Assembly: GCA_026120035.1 (NCBI GenBank)
Contig: JALRME010000003.1
Span: 372,001-436,000, forward strand
DNA length: 64,000 nucleotides
Reading direction: 5' to 3'
Origin: Coleophoma eucalyptorum
Lineage: Eukaryota; Ascomycota; Leotiomycetes; Helotiales; Dermateaceae
In this document: positions 41,574 to 52,238 of the stretch, piece after piece
Layout of the letters: each line of letters starts with the position of its first letter
Position numbering within the stretch: position 1 is the stretch's first letter
Made by a program: the position numbers and the translations under genes
Notes under the pieces: model-generated
Told to the model about the DNA's origin: nothing
Seen by the model: the letters and a program-made list of their open reading frames with translations, nothing else
Databases searched by the model: none

Positions 41574-43286
41574 TCATCCCTCGTCTGTTTCTTCAACCAT
41601 GTCAAGCTGCCTCGCGCTTCCCGACTTGGTGGGTGGTATCATTCGCATCTCTTGGAGGAGTTCTCGTGGTAGATAGCGTTGAGCCAACGAAAAGGGCGTA
41701 GTCGTAGCATTGATTTGACGTTGTCTGAATATTTGTAAGTATAGGTGCCAAGTCCAGAATGGGACGAATGTATGGGCTGAGGGGAGATTCACCTGCTCAT
41801 AAGTGTAATAATATCACTTTCATCTATGGTTTTGCGCCCTGCATGCTTTGCAAAAGCCGCCAAATCTTCACTTGCCTGTTCGAAGAACCAATCAGACGCC
41901 TGTTGTATAGCTTCAAGAGTTTCCTTGCTGATTTTTGCCTTGCTGTTGCCTCCAGTGCGTGCAAAGGTCCCTGCAAGCTTTTTAACTACACCAACAGGAA
42001 GTGAAGGGTATTGTATGCCATGCTTGGATACTTTCAACCGCCTTTTTTGAGCAGATTTTCGACTTGCTGCGCCAACTGTTTCCAGATTATGTTCACTGGT
42101 TTCCGTATCCTGTAAGATGGATTTTTCCGGCTCTTTAACATTCGATTCATCAGATTCAGAATCTTCGTCGATTGGCAAGTCGTCAATTTCCCCTTCAAAT
42201 TCGCCATGATCCTCGACGAGGCCAGCTGATCTCTCTTGCTGTGTTATCGTGAACGCAAATGTCTGGTCATCTTCATCTGGCAAAAAAGCAGGCCGAATGT
42301 CGCTCTGTCGGCCTGGAGAGACTGCAAATCCTCGAGCGAGATCCCCAAAAAGATCGGAAGTATCACTAAAGCTATCAATATAGCAGAAGTTACGGTACAA
42401 GATCTTTAACTCACCCTGGAAGCTGTGTAATATCACCACCCTCCACTTCACCGTACTCAAAGCTGCTTGGTGCAAGATGGCTTGAATCGTTTGGGTTATA
42501 ACCCTCAGTCTCAGATCCCAAGTCGTTCATGTCAGCGAAGCGATCACTCAGCCTTATGCTGCCGAAGCTACCACGGTAGAGACGTCCTGGCTGCTCACTA
42601 ATAGCTCTCCGTGGCAGCTCAACCGATTGTACTGTAAAGTCATCATCCAGGAGTTCTGCTGGTTGAGGAGGAAGAAGAAAACTATCATCCTCGTCCTCGT
42701 CGTCTCCAAGAGGCAGCGAAAGCCTAGGTCTTTCAGCGTCTGCCTCATCATCTGATGGATCACGAACAGGCAAGAGTAATCTCCCTGAAGGTATCTGTGG
42801 TGGAGGTGAAGACTCGATCGGCTTTGTCGTTGGGGCTAAGGTTCGACTCAATGCTCTCAAAACATCCCTGGGTGTTTCTCTCTGCTGCCTGCCACTGCGA
42901 CGTCGATCTTTCCCAGGTGTCAAGCCAGCTCTTCGAAGCTCAATTTCGCGAACTGCAGCCCTCCCATGGGGTGTTAAAATGTTTGCTCTCTTTGCAGATC
43001 CTAGAAGTCTTTGTCCAGCAGCTGGAGTTCTTGCCTGTGCGCTTGGTGTTCGGCCAATTGTCAATGAAGGGCCAACACTAGAGGCTCGACGCTGGGGAGT
43101 CGAGGGTTTTGGTATGGCATTTGCAAGCTGTCGAAGTGTCTCGTATGGCGTTTCTTTGGCAGCAGCGGCAGCTTCAGAAGTCATCTCGGCGTCAGAGTTA
43201 CGAGGTGTTATGCGTGGCAGTCGCGCCGGAATCGATTTGAGAGCTGCATTCTCACCTGATGCTAGCGCTTCTTGTCCCGATGACAT
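41574..43286 (-). CDS. CENP-T: CENP-T-like histone-fold kinetochore protein
   Basis: Inner-kinetochore protein that links centromeric DNA to the Ndc80 complex (Cnn1 in budding yeast). Exons 42415-43286, 41793-42365, 41574-41724; 531 residues. The long N-terminal two thirds are disordered, with Ser/Pro/Arg patches (TPRDVLRALSRTLAPTTKP is a conserved-looking helix) and acidic blocks (DDEDEDDSF). The C-terminal histone fold starts YPSLPVGVVKKLAGTFARTG and runs through LEAIQQASDWFFEQASEDL, AFAKHAGRKTIDESDIITLM, RQRQINATTTPFSLAQ, ending with the CENP-T-specific PRELLQEMRM. The first in-frame ATG is 43286; the frame is open a little further up. The first intron acceptor is ambiguous by 6 bp (42366 or 42372); both keep the frame. 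Confidence 0.88.
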
Positions 43287-43571
43287 GTTGGATCCACTGG
43301 GACCCAAAGTTTAAGATACTTTTGGTGCCTCACAAGACAATCTCCCATCAATGGAGGGGTGAATTTCAGTGGTTTTGTCCCTATCGCCCCAAGTCGCGAT
43401 AGACGAGCTTCATCGCAAAGCGCGTCGCGCTCCACAGCCCACATAAATGCGGGAGGGGCCGAAAGCGGTCAGCAAAAGAAAAAGGTGTGGCAGAATTTAA
43501 TCTTCAGGCTTGCTCATTGTTGGCTGTTTTCCAGTTCAATCACCAATCGCATACGCCTCGAACCTTTTACC
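43287..43571. promoter_or_regulatory. short bidirectional promoter CENP-T / CMS1
   Basis: 285 bp separates two divergent start codons. A longer CMS1 frame begins at an ATG at 43359, but it has no recognised homology before 43572. Confidence 0.5.
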
Positions 43572-44578
43572 ATGTCGATAGAGGAGAATCTGCAGGAGCC
43601 TCTGTTAGAGCCTTTGGGTTCTTCTTCAGAGCTAGAACTACCCCAGAGTGCTCCATCATCAAAGGGAAAGAGGAAGCGCGAGGCTGAAGAACTTGCACCC
43701 AAGAAAAGTGCAAAGAAGGCTCTTGATAAGCCGAAGAAGAAGAAGAAGAAGGCCAAGGCTGTCGACGAAGACGAATTGGACGTGGAAGCAGGAATTAACA
43801 ATGCCTTCTCTCATATGGACAGCCAGCTTCTAGCAGACTACGTTGCTCAAAGGACAAGAAAGTACGAGAATGATCTGAGCTCTGTAGAGTTAGACGATAA
43901 GTACCTCCCAGGTTAGTAGTCAATTAGGATTCTGCCGCAGCACCTGGCTAATAATTCTTTGTAACATACAGCTGGTTTTATAAAAGACACTACATCGTTC
44001 GACAAACCGAGAAACATTGATAACCTCCCTGCCTTCTTGGAAAACTTCTCTGTCAACCCTACAAAGCTGTGGTCTGCTTCGAAGAAGAATGGTTCGCCTC
44101 ATACGATTATAGTGACTGCAGCTGGATTGAGAGCGGCTGAGTTGGCTAGGTACGTCAATCGATGAATTCAATAACGGTTCTAATGTTTCCCAGGGTTATC
44201 AGAAAGTTTCAAACAAAGGACGCTACGGTGGCTAAGCTCTTTGCAAAACACATCAAGCTTCAGGATTCTATCAAATTCCTGAAATCTACCAGAACCGGCA
44301 TAGCTGTTGGCACTCCGACCAGGCTGAAGGACTTAATGGATGACGGTAGGTGGCCTGGACTTGTTTAAAAGATGCAGGCTGACACTTTTCTTGCAGGCGC
44401 CTTGTCAGTTGATAGGCTGGAGAGAATTATTGTGGATGCTTCACACATTGATATGAAGAAAAGAGGAATCTTAGAGATGAAAGAAACGCAAGTTCCTTTG
44501 ACTACTTGGCTTGGCAGACAAGAATTTCGAGAGAAATACGGAGCAGCACCTAACGGAATCGAATTGTTGTTTTATTAG
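43572..44578 (+). CDS. CMS1: CMS1/CMSS1-family 90S pre-ribosome protein
   Basis: Nucleolar protein related to DEAD-box folds but lacking their catalytic motifs, found with U3-containing 90S particles. Exons 43572-43911, 43972-44149, 44194-44345, 44397-44578; 283 residues. The N-terminus is charged and Lys-rich (KKSAKKALDKPKKKKKKAK). The core has NAFSHMDSQLLADYVAQRT, ENFSVNPTKLWSA, PHTIIVTAAGLRAAELARVI, FAKHIKLQDSIKFL, TGIAVGTPTRLKDLMD (a GTP/ATPase-like GTPxR motif Ib relic) and GALSVDRLERIIVDASHIDMKKRGI, in the order typical of this family. Introns are 60, 44 and 51 bp. Confidence 0.92.
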
Positions 44579-44936
44579 CTATATGAGGATGGATATTTCA
44601 CTGAAACCGAGTCTCTATTTGAAGGTTTCTTGAATTAATACTATCAAAACTTTTCCTTATTTGCTCTTCCCTTCGTAACAGGTATACTGCAGCGGTATTC
44701 GGCAGGAGCGTTTTCTGTTCGGTTTGCCAGACATATCGCCAACTTCTCAAGCTTCTTAACTACAATCAAAACTCACAGAATTCTCAAAGTAGCAGTCTCC
44801 TGCAAAGACGCCTGCCATTCTTTCAGGTTTACAATCCGACTCCTGTAGTCGCTGTTCCCGCCTCGCATCTATAACCGACACTCGTTTGCAGCCAAGAAGG
44901 TTCTCTCAACTGATTCAAAGCTCAGCACTTGAAAGG
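44579..44936. other. spacer upstream of CFEM gene
   Basis: 358 bp with the CMS1 3' flank and CFEM promoter. No other feature. Confidence 0.5.
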
Positions 44937-45616
44937 ATGCTTGGAGTAAAGTGGGTAGTATTGATGGTCTTTGCACTCTGTGTTAACGGCCAAATGGAAG
45001 GACCAGTGCCACCAAGTCCGGGTTTGAGTTTCCTTGTAGTATCAAGAGCTGACTCTTTCAAGGCTGCGCGTTGCGATGCTGGGAAAATACCAAGTACATC
45101 AGCAAATGTGGGAATGACGAAACATGTTTGTGCAACGAGGTAGAATTCCAAAATGTGAGCGGGCCCAGTAATCGGTACAGGCAATATGCTAATGCTTGGT
45201 AGTCTATCTACCAGTGTATCTATTCGCAGTGCGACACAGCACACTTTGGGATTGCTCTACATCATTCGATCTTGAAATGCTCGGTGATAAGCGACAAGCT
45301 GGCTCTTGCCATATTACCGGTACCTGATAATGACGGTCTGCGCAGACGAGAGCTGGACCATCTTGTTGGACGCCAGTTTGAGGCTTCAGGATCGGCCATG
45401 AACTTTCCCACTGGAAGTGGTGGCTATCTCCCCAATAGTGCGGGGTACTTGACTCAAAGTGCTGGTTACCTCACTCAGAGTGCTGATTCACCATGCATTA
45501 CAAATGTCCAGACACCGGAGTCGTCTTTCACCATCGGTGTTGCTGCGCATTTTACTACAACTCATACCACTGTTTCAGTAATACCTACAAGCGCTGGCGA
45601 CAAATCTTTGAGCTGA
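44937..45616 (+). CDS. secreted CFEM-domain protein, ending at a TGA just before a GPI-anchor-like tail
   Basis: A small secreted protein of the fungal CFEM class, whose members bind heme or act at the cell wall and host surface. Exon 1 starts at 44937 with a signal peptide (GVKWVVLMVFALCVNG). It ends at either 45015 or 45021; exon 2 is 45063-45154 and exon 3 is 45203-45616, giving 194 or 196 residues. All eight CFEM cysteines are present in order: CALRC, KYISKC, GNDETCLC, YQC, SQC, ILKC, with the Asp of GNDETC where heme-binding CFEMs carry the axial ligand. A GGYLxxSAGYLTQSAGYLTQSA repeat and a Thr-rich stalk (HFTTTHTTVSV) follow. The frame then stops at TGA 45614-45616. The donor of intron 1 is weak under both choices. 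Confidence 0.85.
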
Positions 45617-45709
45617 ATTGTGGTCTTCACGGGTTCTGCACCTGATTTGGACCCTTTCATAGTAGTGCCTATCATGATCACTCTCACAGCACTATACTTC
45701 GCTCTTTGA
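45617..45709 (+). other. in-frame GPI-anchor-signal-like extension after the CFEM stop codon
   Basis: Immediately after the TGA the same reading frame continues for 30 codons to a second TGA (45707-45709). It encodes IVVFTGSAPDLDPF and then a hydrophobic end (VVPIMITLTALYFAL), the shape of a GPI-anchor signal with Gly-Ser as candidate attachment site. Many CFEM proteins end this way. No AG acceptor lies between the TGA and the candidate attachment site, so an intron cannot simply remove the stop while keeping the whole tail. Confidence 0.7.
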
Positions 45710-46432
45710 TGACTCGGATCATTCGGTTCAGCTATAATATTTTTTACAGCTCGACTTAATCCGACATGATAATAACTAGTTCTCTTGTGTCCATGTCTGG
45801 GCCTGGAGAGCAACATTTCTGAGTATGCTTTCCTCATTGACCATAGCAGTACTGGTATTATTCGTAAGAATGGTTGGACTGCTTCCTGCTTCTTGAATTC
45901 TTCTACTATTGGTTGTCCACTTTGCCTCTATGTTTATAGTGTATTATTCGGATAGTAAGTTATTGATGCGCGTTTTGCACAGCCATACAAATAGTATTGG
46001 ATAATAAATAAATCATTTACCCAATTGGCAAAGACATGAGGTGGAGAACGAGATTAAGTTGCATTGGTTCTGAGTTATCTGTCGACTTTTGTGTATGAAG
46101 TGAAACGGGGGATGTAAAAGGAAAGAATGTATATCTCAAGGCTCCTAAATAGTCGACCGCAACATGGATGCAAGAGAAGATATCTTTCCTATTGTTTCCG
46201 AATATGTCAAGTCCACAGATCTGGATAGGTAGGTAATGAGTCGCTTGATCAGTAAGTCCCGAACCCCAGATTCGCGAAATTGACATTTCTGCGCCTTACC
46301 CCTTTGCCGGCTTTATATCGGCTCGTGTCAGGAAAATAATTCAGCAGCGCAGCGTCAGACGTCAGATCTGATCTTTACGACAATTTTCTTCTCCGTTCAA
46401 TTGGCATCTTTTGATCCGATTTCCTGATAAAG
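45710..46432. other. intergenic spacer
   Basis: 723 bp between the CFEM gene and NOP6. Nothing recognised. Confidence 0.55.
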
Positions 46433-47562
46433 ATGGGACCCCCAAAGAAAGAGGCAGGTCTTTCACGAGCCGAACGAAAATCCAAAAAGCGCAAGGCCGA
46501 AGACGCCATCCCAGATCTGCCCGGCGGCGAGGACAATGGAGATGTAGACGAGCAGGATGGCGCCGAGGTGAAGAGTGAGCCTTCTAAGAAGAGGAAACGG
46601 TCTGGTGAGGAGGTAGAGAGTACTGTGGAGTCTCCATCCAAGGAACGAAAATCTGCCAAGCGGGAGAAGAAGGCGAAGAAGGAGAAGAAGGACGATGCTG
46701 AAGCCACCGCAGAGGCAATGGATGTAGATTCTGCAGATGCACCTGAGGAGGCTGCTACGGTGAAGAAGTCGAAAAAAGAACGTAAGGCCGAGCGAAGAGC
46801 GAAAGAGCTTGCTGAGGGGGGCAAGAAGGAGGAGAAGAAAACTTCGGAGGCAATAGATGAGAGCGCTACGACCGATGCCGCTGCGCAAGCTGCTCCTGTA
46901 GATGACAAGGCCAAAGCTGCAAAATCGGAGGGTGAGAAGACACCAGGGAAGAAGAACAACCGCAATCGGGATAAGAAGAGAAAGGCCAAGGCAGCGGCCG
47001 AGGGGGATCAGAAAGCTGCAAGATTTATTGTCTTCATCGGTATGTACAACCAGATACAAGAATCAGATATGCGACAATGCTTACTCTTAAATAGGTAATT
47101 TGCCATTCAGCGCCACTACTGAGTCCATTGCAAAACACTTTGCATCTGTGAAGCCGACCGTCAGACATCGTACACAGAAAGAGGATCCGAAAAAGTCTAA
47201 GGGTTTTGCATTTCTGGAATTTGATGGATACGACCATATGAAGACTTGTTTGAAACTCTTCCATCATTCTACGTTCGATGATGGGATATCTCCTGCAAGA
47301 AAGATCAACGTAGAGCTCACGTACGTACTTTCCTATGTCCCTTTATGCCATTGTTCATTTGACTAACTGTCTTAATAGTGCTGGTGGAGGTGGAAATACC
47401 AAAGATAGGAAGGCTAAGATTCAAGGCAAGAATGAGAAACTCAATGAGCAACGAGTACGTAGGATACAAGAGGAGGAGAAGGCAAAATATGCAAAGACCG
47501 CTGCTGCAACGGCTGTGGATGGCATTCATCCAAGCAGACGGGCTATAGTGCCAGGAGCATGA
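46433..47562 (+). CDS. NOP6: NOP6-like nucleolar RRM protein
   Basis: Predicted 40S biogenesis RNA-binding protein. Exons 46433-47039, 47095-47320, 47379-47562; 338 residues. The first 195 residues are Lys/Glu-rich with repeated KKxKKERKAERRAKE-type segments, a nucleolar-like composition. One RRM spans about 198-280: RNP2 FIVFIGNLPF is split by intron 1, RNP1 is KSKGFAFLEF, and the domain closes at KINVELTAGGGG. The tail has EKLNEQRVRRIQEEEK and HPSRRAIVPG, a conserved ending in fungal Nop6. Introns are 55 and 58 bp. Confidence 0.9.
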
Positions 47563-47990
47563 TAACTTGGATTATGGTTTCTCAGGCAAGGTTTCATGTG
47601 CATTAGATATCCTGTAGCATAGAATAAGAAATAAGCTTGCATGTAAGCAGACATACACAAGCTGGATGAGTCCGCTGATCATTACGCCGCATGCATTATC
47701 TACAGAAATCCCGGATATCCTCATCATGCATGCTTACCGGTGATAGCTTTGAGACCTGAGTACCCACATCCAGAAATTGGTAAAACTGAAAAAGAATGCT
47801 AACAACCTGGGTCCCATCTCTCTCGCCGTTCCTGGTATCGTCGCAGGAGCTCGTGCTTCCGCCTCTATATTGTGAATAAGAAACGACCATTCCTCCTCTT
47901 GTGTAAATGTTGTTTGATCAATGGCAAATATTCATCTGGTATAAGCTCCCCCTCTTCCTCCCCCTGTGCAATTTCATTCGCTCACTTCGC
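47563..47990. other. convergent 3' spacer NOP6 / rac1
   Basis: 428 bp, probably 3' untranslated sequence of both genes. No other feature seen. Confidence 0.5.
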
Positions 47991-48899
<909 letters not shown>

Positions 48900-49110
48900 A
48901 TTGAAATGTTTAGGGTGGGAGGACTAGATGGTAAGATTGAGGAAGGTCGATGGGATGGGATGTCGAAGATGTTTTGATCGAGGGTAAGTGGAAGCTACTA
49001 TCGTGCTCCTGTGCATAAGGGTCAGATCTCTTGACACGTCGGAAGCTGGTTGTCCCGCAGGAAGGGTGAGTGGTGTAGGGTGCAGTAAGGGCGAGCAGTG
49101 GATAGGATGG

Positions 49111-49560
49111 GGACGAGGACGAGGACGAAGAGACGGAGACGGAGAAAGCAAGAAGTTCATACCTTTTCACACAGTTGGAGGCCCTGATTTGATTCAAGAA
49201 GAAGCGCGACAGGTTTCGGCGGAGTACTTGAAAGCGTAAGGGTCTGGGAGTGGGACGGGGACTGGGACGGGGACAGGGACTGGGACTAGGACTGGGACGG
49301 GACCGAGAGCTTGTCAGGTTCTGGAACAGTACAGGACAGTACAAGAAGAGTACGGACACAGTACAGGACAGTACAGAGCAGAGGAAGGAGGTGGTGGGTA
49401 ATAGGTAGGTAAGTAAGGTAGGTAGGTGAGAGGTAGGTAGGTAGGTAGGTAGGTAGGTAGGGTAGGGTAATAGTATGCGAAATCGCACAGGCGAGCGACG
49501 AGAGACGAGACGAGAAAGACGAGTCCTCTGTACAGTACAGTCCAGTCCAGTCCAGTAGTA
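49111..49560. repeat. cluster of simple repeats upstream of rac1
   Basis: Successive arrays: GGACGA (49111-49145), GGGACK hexamer-like (about 49243-49302), ACAGTAC/GGACAGTACA (49324-49380), AGGT tetranucleotide (broken from 49402, perfect about 49431-49460) and CAGTC/GTACA (49530-49557). Confidence 0.8.
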
Positions 49561-50401
49561 GACGTGTAGACGAGGGAGAGCAAGTGAGTGGTTGGTAGCA
49601 ATCGGGATTGGCTTCTGCTTTGGGATCTCGAGGTGGCGGGCTTTTGCGGACAAGCTTGGGGGGATTTAGGGGAGGGAAGACGCCAGGCGAGACGAGTGAT
49701 AGTGATAGGCAGGCAGCCCGAAGCCCTGTAGACGAGTGGACAGCATCGCTCAGCACCACACCCGAATCTGTCTGTGCTTGGACGTTTGGACGTTTGAACT
49801 CTGGTCTTCCCCAACCATGGAATGGAATGCGATGTCTCACAAATAATGCGATAGGAGAGCTGCCAATACTGTTTCTACTGCGTGCAAGGCACTCTCCAAC
49901 AAAGTCCCTTCCTTCCGTTCCCCAGCCAAGGCAGTTGCTACTTGTGTGCCTGGCTTTGGGACGACCAGACTGAAACGAACATGCTTGGCACTATGTTGTT
50001 GCGTAAGGCAAGGTGCCAAAGTTTGATCATGCCACCATCGCCATCACCATTCCTTCGTCCGCTGTTTATGGCAGCCCTCAGATGCGGTGTCTGTATTGCA
50101 CCGCACCAACTCATTGCATGCCTGCTAACATTTGGATTGGAGAAAGTGCACGAACAAAGAAGAAACGGTGGGGTTATGGCTACGCACTGCACCACACCTT
50201 ATGTGTATCTGCACATCTGAATCCGGCTCGGGGGACTTGGGACTCGGAGCATGGCAATGCAAAGCAATGCAGGCAGCACAGAACAGCATAGAGCAGAGCA
50301 GAGCACTCGTATGCCGTAGCGTGAGTTGGAGGTCGAAGTCCACGTCGAAGCGGCACCTGAATCACATCTGTTACAGATACCTCTCCTCCGGTCCTAGCTC
50401 C

Positions 50402-50417
50402 CGAGCTCGCGAGCTCG
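50402..50417. repeat. 16-bp perfect palindrome
   Basis: CGAGCTCGCGAGCTCG reads the same on both strands; it contains two SacI-type GAGCTC cores and a central CGCG. Confidence 0.9.
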
Positions 50418-51437
50418 CTATGCAGGGTTGGACGTGGTGTGTGAAATATGAAATAGAATGGATGGATCAGACCTACTGTACAATATTATTACCTTAAGGT
50501 GAGCTGAGGTAGGGCAGGGCGGAAACTTGGGATCATCACTGCAGTGAGTGAGTGACTGTATGGCCTGCAAGGCGAGCGTGAGCATGAGCGTCTACACACT
50601 CTGCGCATTGGCTGCTGATACTGATGATGCTGCCGATGCTAATCCTGATGCTGTTGGTGATTTGTGGTGTGCAGACCAAGACCATGCTTGCAGTGGCGCT
50701 TGGTCGAATGGGGCAGATGTATGGATCGACCGAGGAAGCTGCAGACCAGCTTTTGTTTCGTTCGGTGCAAGGGGGGGGTTGACATGGCATGGTCAAGGAG
50801 AGAGACGGCTTGATGCAATCTGGTCGTACTGTACTGATTTTGTTTTAAAATCAAGCAAAGGACTGGTGGAGCTCTGCACAGCAAGTCAGTATATCCTGGA
50901 AGTACAGTACTTACTGCGCTGTGATGCCTCTGCCCCCTCCAAGCATGGAAGATAAGATAAGGCACAAGGCACCCATCAGTCCACACGGTTTGCCGTTGCC
51001 ATAATTGCTTTTCCTCACACTGTCTCACGACCAACTCCAACTCACCACTACAACGTCAGCCTTGTCTCCCCTTGCAGACGAAACACTTCGACTCACACAC
51101 ATGTCATTGCCATGTACCTCAGCACGTTCATTCGCGAATGCCTGCCTTCCTTACCTTAGGTACCATTGCTTGCAAGGTTACATTCCGTCATGTCAACACA
51201 CTTCTGAACTCACCCGATTGAAGGGATTCGGTTGATTAGATGCTATATATTTAACCATGTAGGAAACTCTTGGTCGGCTCGAGCTCTCTATCAGAACACA
51301 CTCGTCACAAATCATCATATCACTCTTTTCTAACTCACGGGCGTCCTGTCGCGAAAGGACGGCATGCTTTCGCAACAATTCTCAGCACGAACCCCATCCT
51401 TGCGATATTGCATCTAGTCTCTTCATCATCGCTGCAC

Positions 51438-52238
51438 CTAGACACGAGCTTGAATCGGGGAGAATTTGAAGGTGGTGAAGAACTCCCTTGAGTCGTAGCA
51501 TCGTCCGAGAGCTTCCATGGATCTTGGTAGCGCTTGGATGCCTTCTTCTTTCATCACCTCTCGGACCCAGTCAATATGTGGGCCGGAAGCATCTCCTTCA
51601 CTGCTCCCATCTCCCCAGCCCATTATCAGCGCAAACCAGTCATACACGAACAGATCCGTCAACAACCATCGTTCACCAGGTGTATAGGAATGATGTAAGG
51701 CCAAGATGGAGCGTGCGACATCCTTTCCATGGATGAGGTGAAGAGACTTCTTGGTCTTCAATTGTTCCTTCGTAACTGCCACTCTTTTGATGAACGTCCT
51801 AGGCATCCTTGAGCCGCCCCAGAGACCAGCCAGATTCAACACACATCCTCCAAGCTCAATTAATTCATCCTCAGCAATGGCACGGGGATCAGTCTTGTCG
51901 TAAGGCGAGTGCCGGGTAACCCACAAGGTTTGATTGGGAATTTGGAATATTCCCGTGCTTCCTAGCTGGATGAACCGGGCCGAAGCATGAGGGTGCGTCT
52001 TGATGTAGAGATCATGGAGATGTTTGCTCTGGCCCTTCCCCTTCAACGGGAATGTGATCAGCACTGTCTCCGCCGAAGGAAGCTTCTTGTAGGGCGCTGA
52101 ATCATCTGAGCTTGGGTCGAAGAAGAATTTTACTGTCTCTTCCCGACCGGTAGTTGATGTCGCAGTATACGAGATATTCTCTTCTTCCAGCAATGGAATG
52201 AGGAAAGTCGATGTCCAACCGGCTCCAAGAATCAACAT
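51438..52238 (-). CDS. Rossmann-fold NAD(P)-binding protein (atypical SDR / epimerase-like)
   Basis: From the ATG at 52238 the frame is uninterrupted (266 residues). The N-terminus MLILGAGWTSTFLIPLL is a dinucleotide-binding beta-alpha unit with a GxGW pattern, and the middle has IQLGSTGIFQ, NLAGLWGGSR and HGKDVARSILALHH, as in atypical extended SDRs that resemble NAD-dependent epimerases. No catalytic YxxxK is obvious, so enzymatic activity is uncertain. The frame also continues upstream (KVEHKS before the Met) to a CTGCTAG acceptor at 52260. Just beyond is ATG|GTATGT at 52344-52346, so the true start may be an ATG split from the rest by an 84-bp intron. Function unknown. Confidence 0.8.
   Translation of the reverse strand: MLILGAGWTSTFLIPLLEEENISYTATSTTGREETVKFFFDPSSDDSAPYKKLPSAETVLITFPLKGKGQSKHLHDLYIKTHPHASARFIQLGSTGIFQIPNQTLWVTRHSPYDKTDPRAIAEDELIELGGCVLNLAGLWGGSRMPRTFIKRVAVTKEQLKTKKSLHLIHGKDVARSILALHHSYTPGERWLLTDLFVYDWFALIMGWGDGSSEGDASGPHIDWVREVMKEEGIQALPRSMEALGRCYDSREFFTTFKFSPIQARV

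Larger units (their letters stand above)
48900..51437. other. 2.5-kb gene-free, repeat-rich region upstream of rac1
   Basis: Long 5' region of rac1 (minus strand) and 3' side of the Rossmann-fold gene. It holds the simple-repeat cluster 49111-49560, a GCAGAGCA/GCAATGCA-like drift at 50245-50310, a 16-bp palindrome at 50402-50417 and pyrimidine-rich tracts. Open frames here are low complexity and I call none. Confidence 0.55.

Noticed and set aside
43359..43571. Longer N-terminus for CMS1
   Set aside because: The extra 71 residues run through the presumed promoter and leader; the family start matches 43572.
46375..47059. Long minus-strand frames opposite NOP6
   Set aside because: These are complements of a Lys/Glu/Ala-rich repeat-like coding sequence; they lack domains and conserved junctions.
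48910..49840. Long Ser/Pro/Tyr/Leu-rich minus-strand frames upstream of rac1
   Set aside because: They are translations of simple repeats (for example repeated PTYLPTYLP) and have no domain.
50132..51040. Frames of 120-135 codons in the spacer 50.1-51.0 kb
   Set aside because: Low complexity, overlapping in several frames, and without splice sites that extend them.
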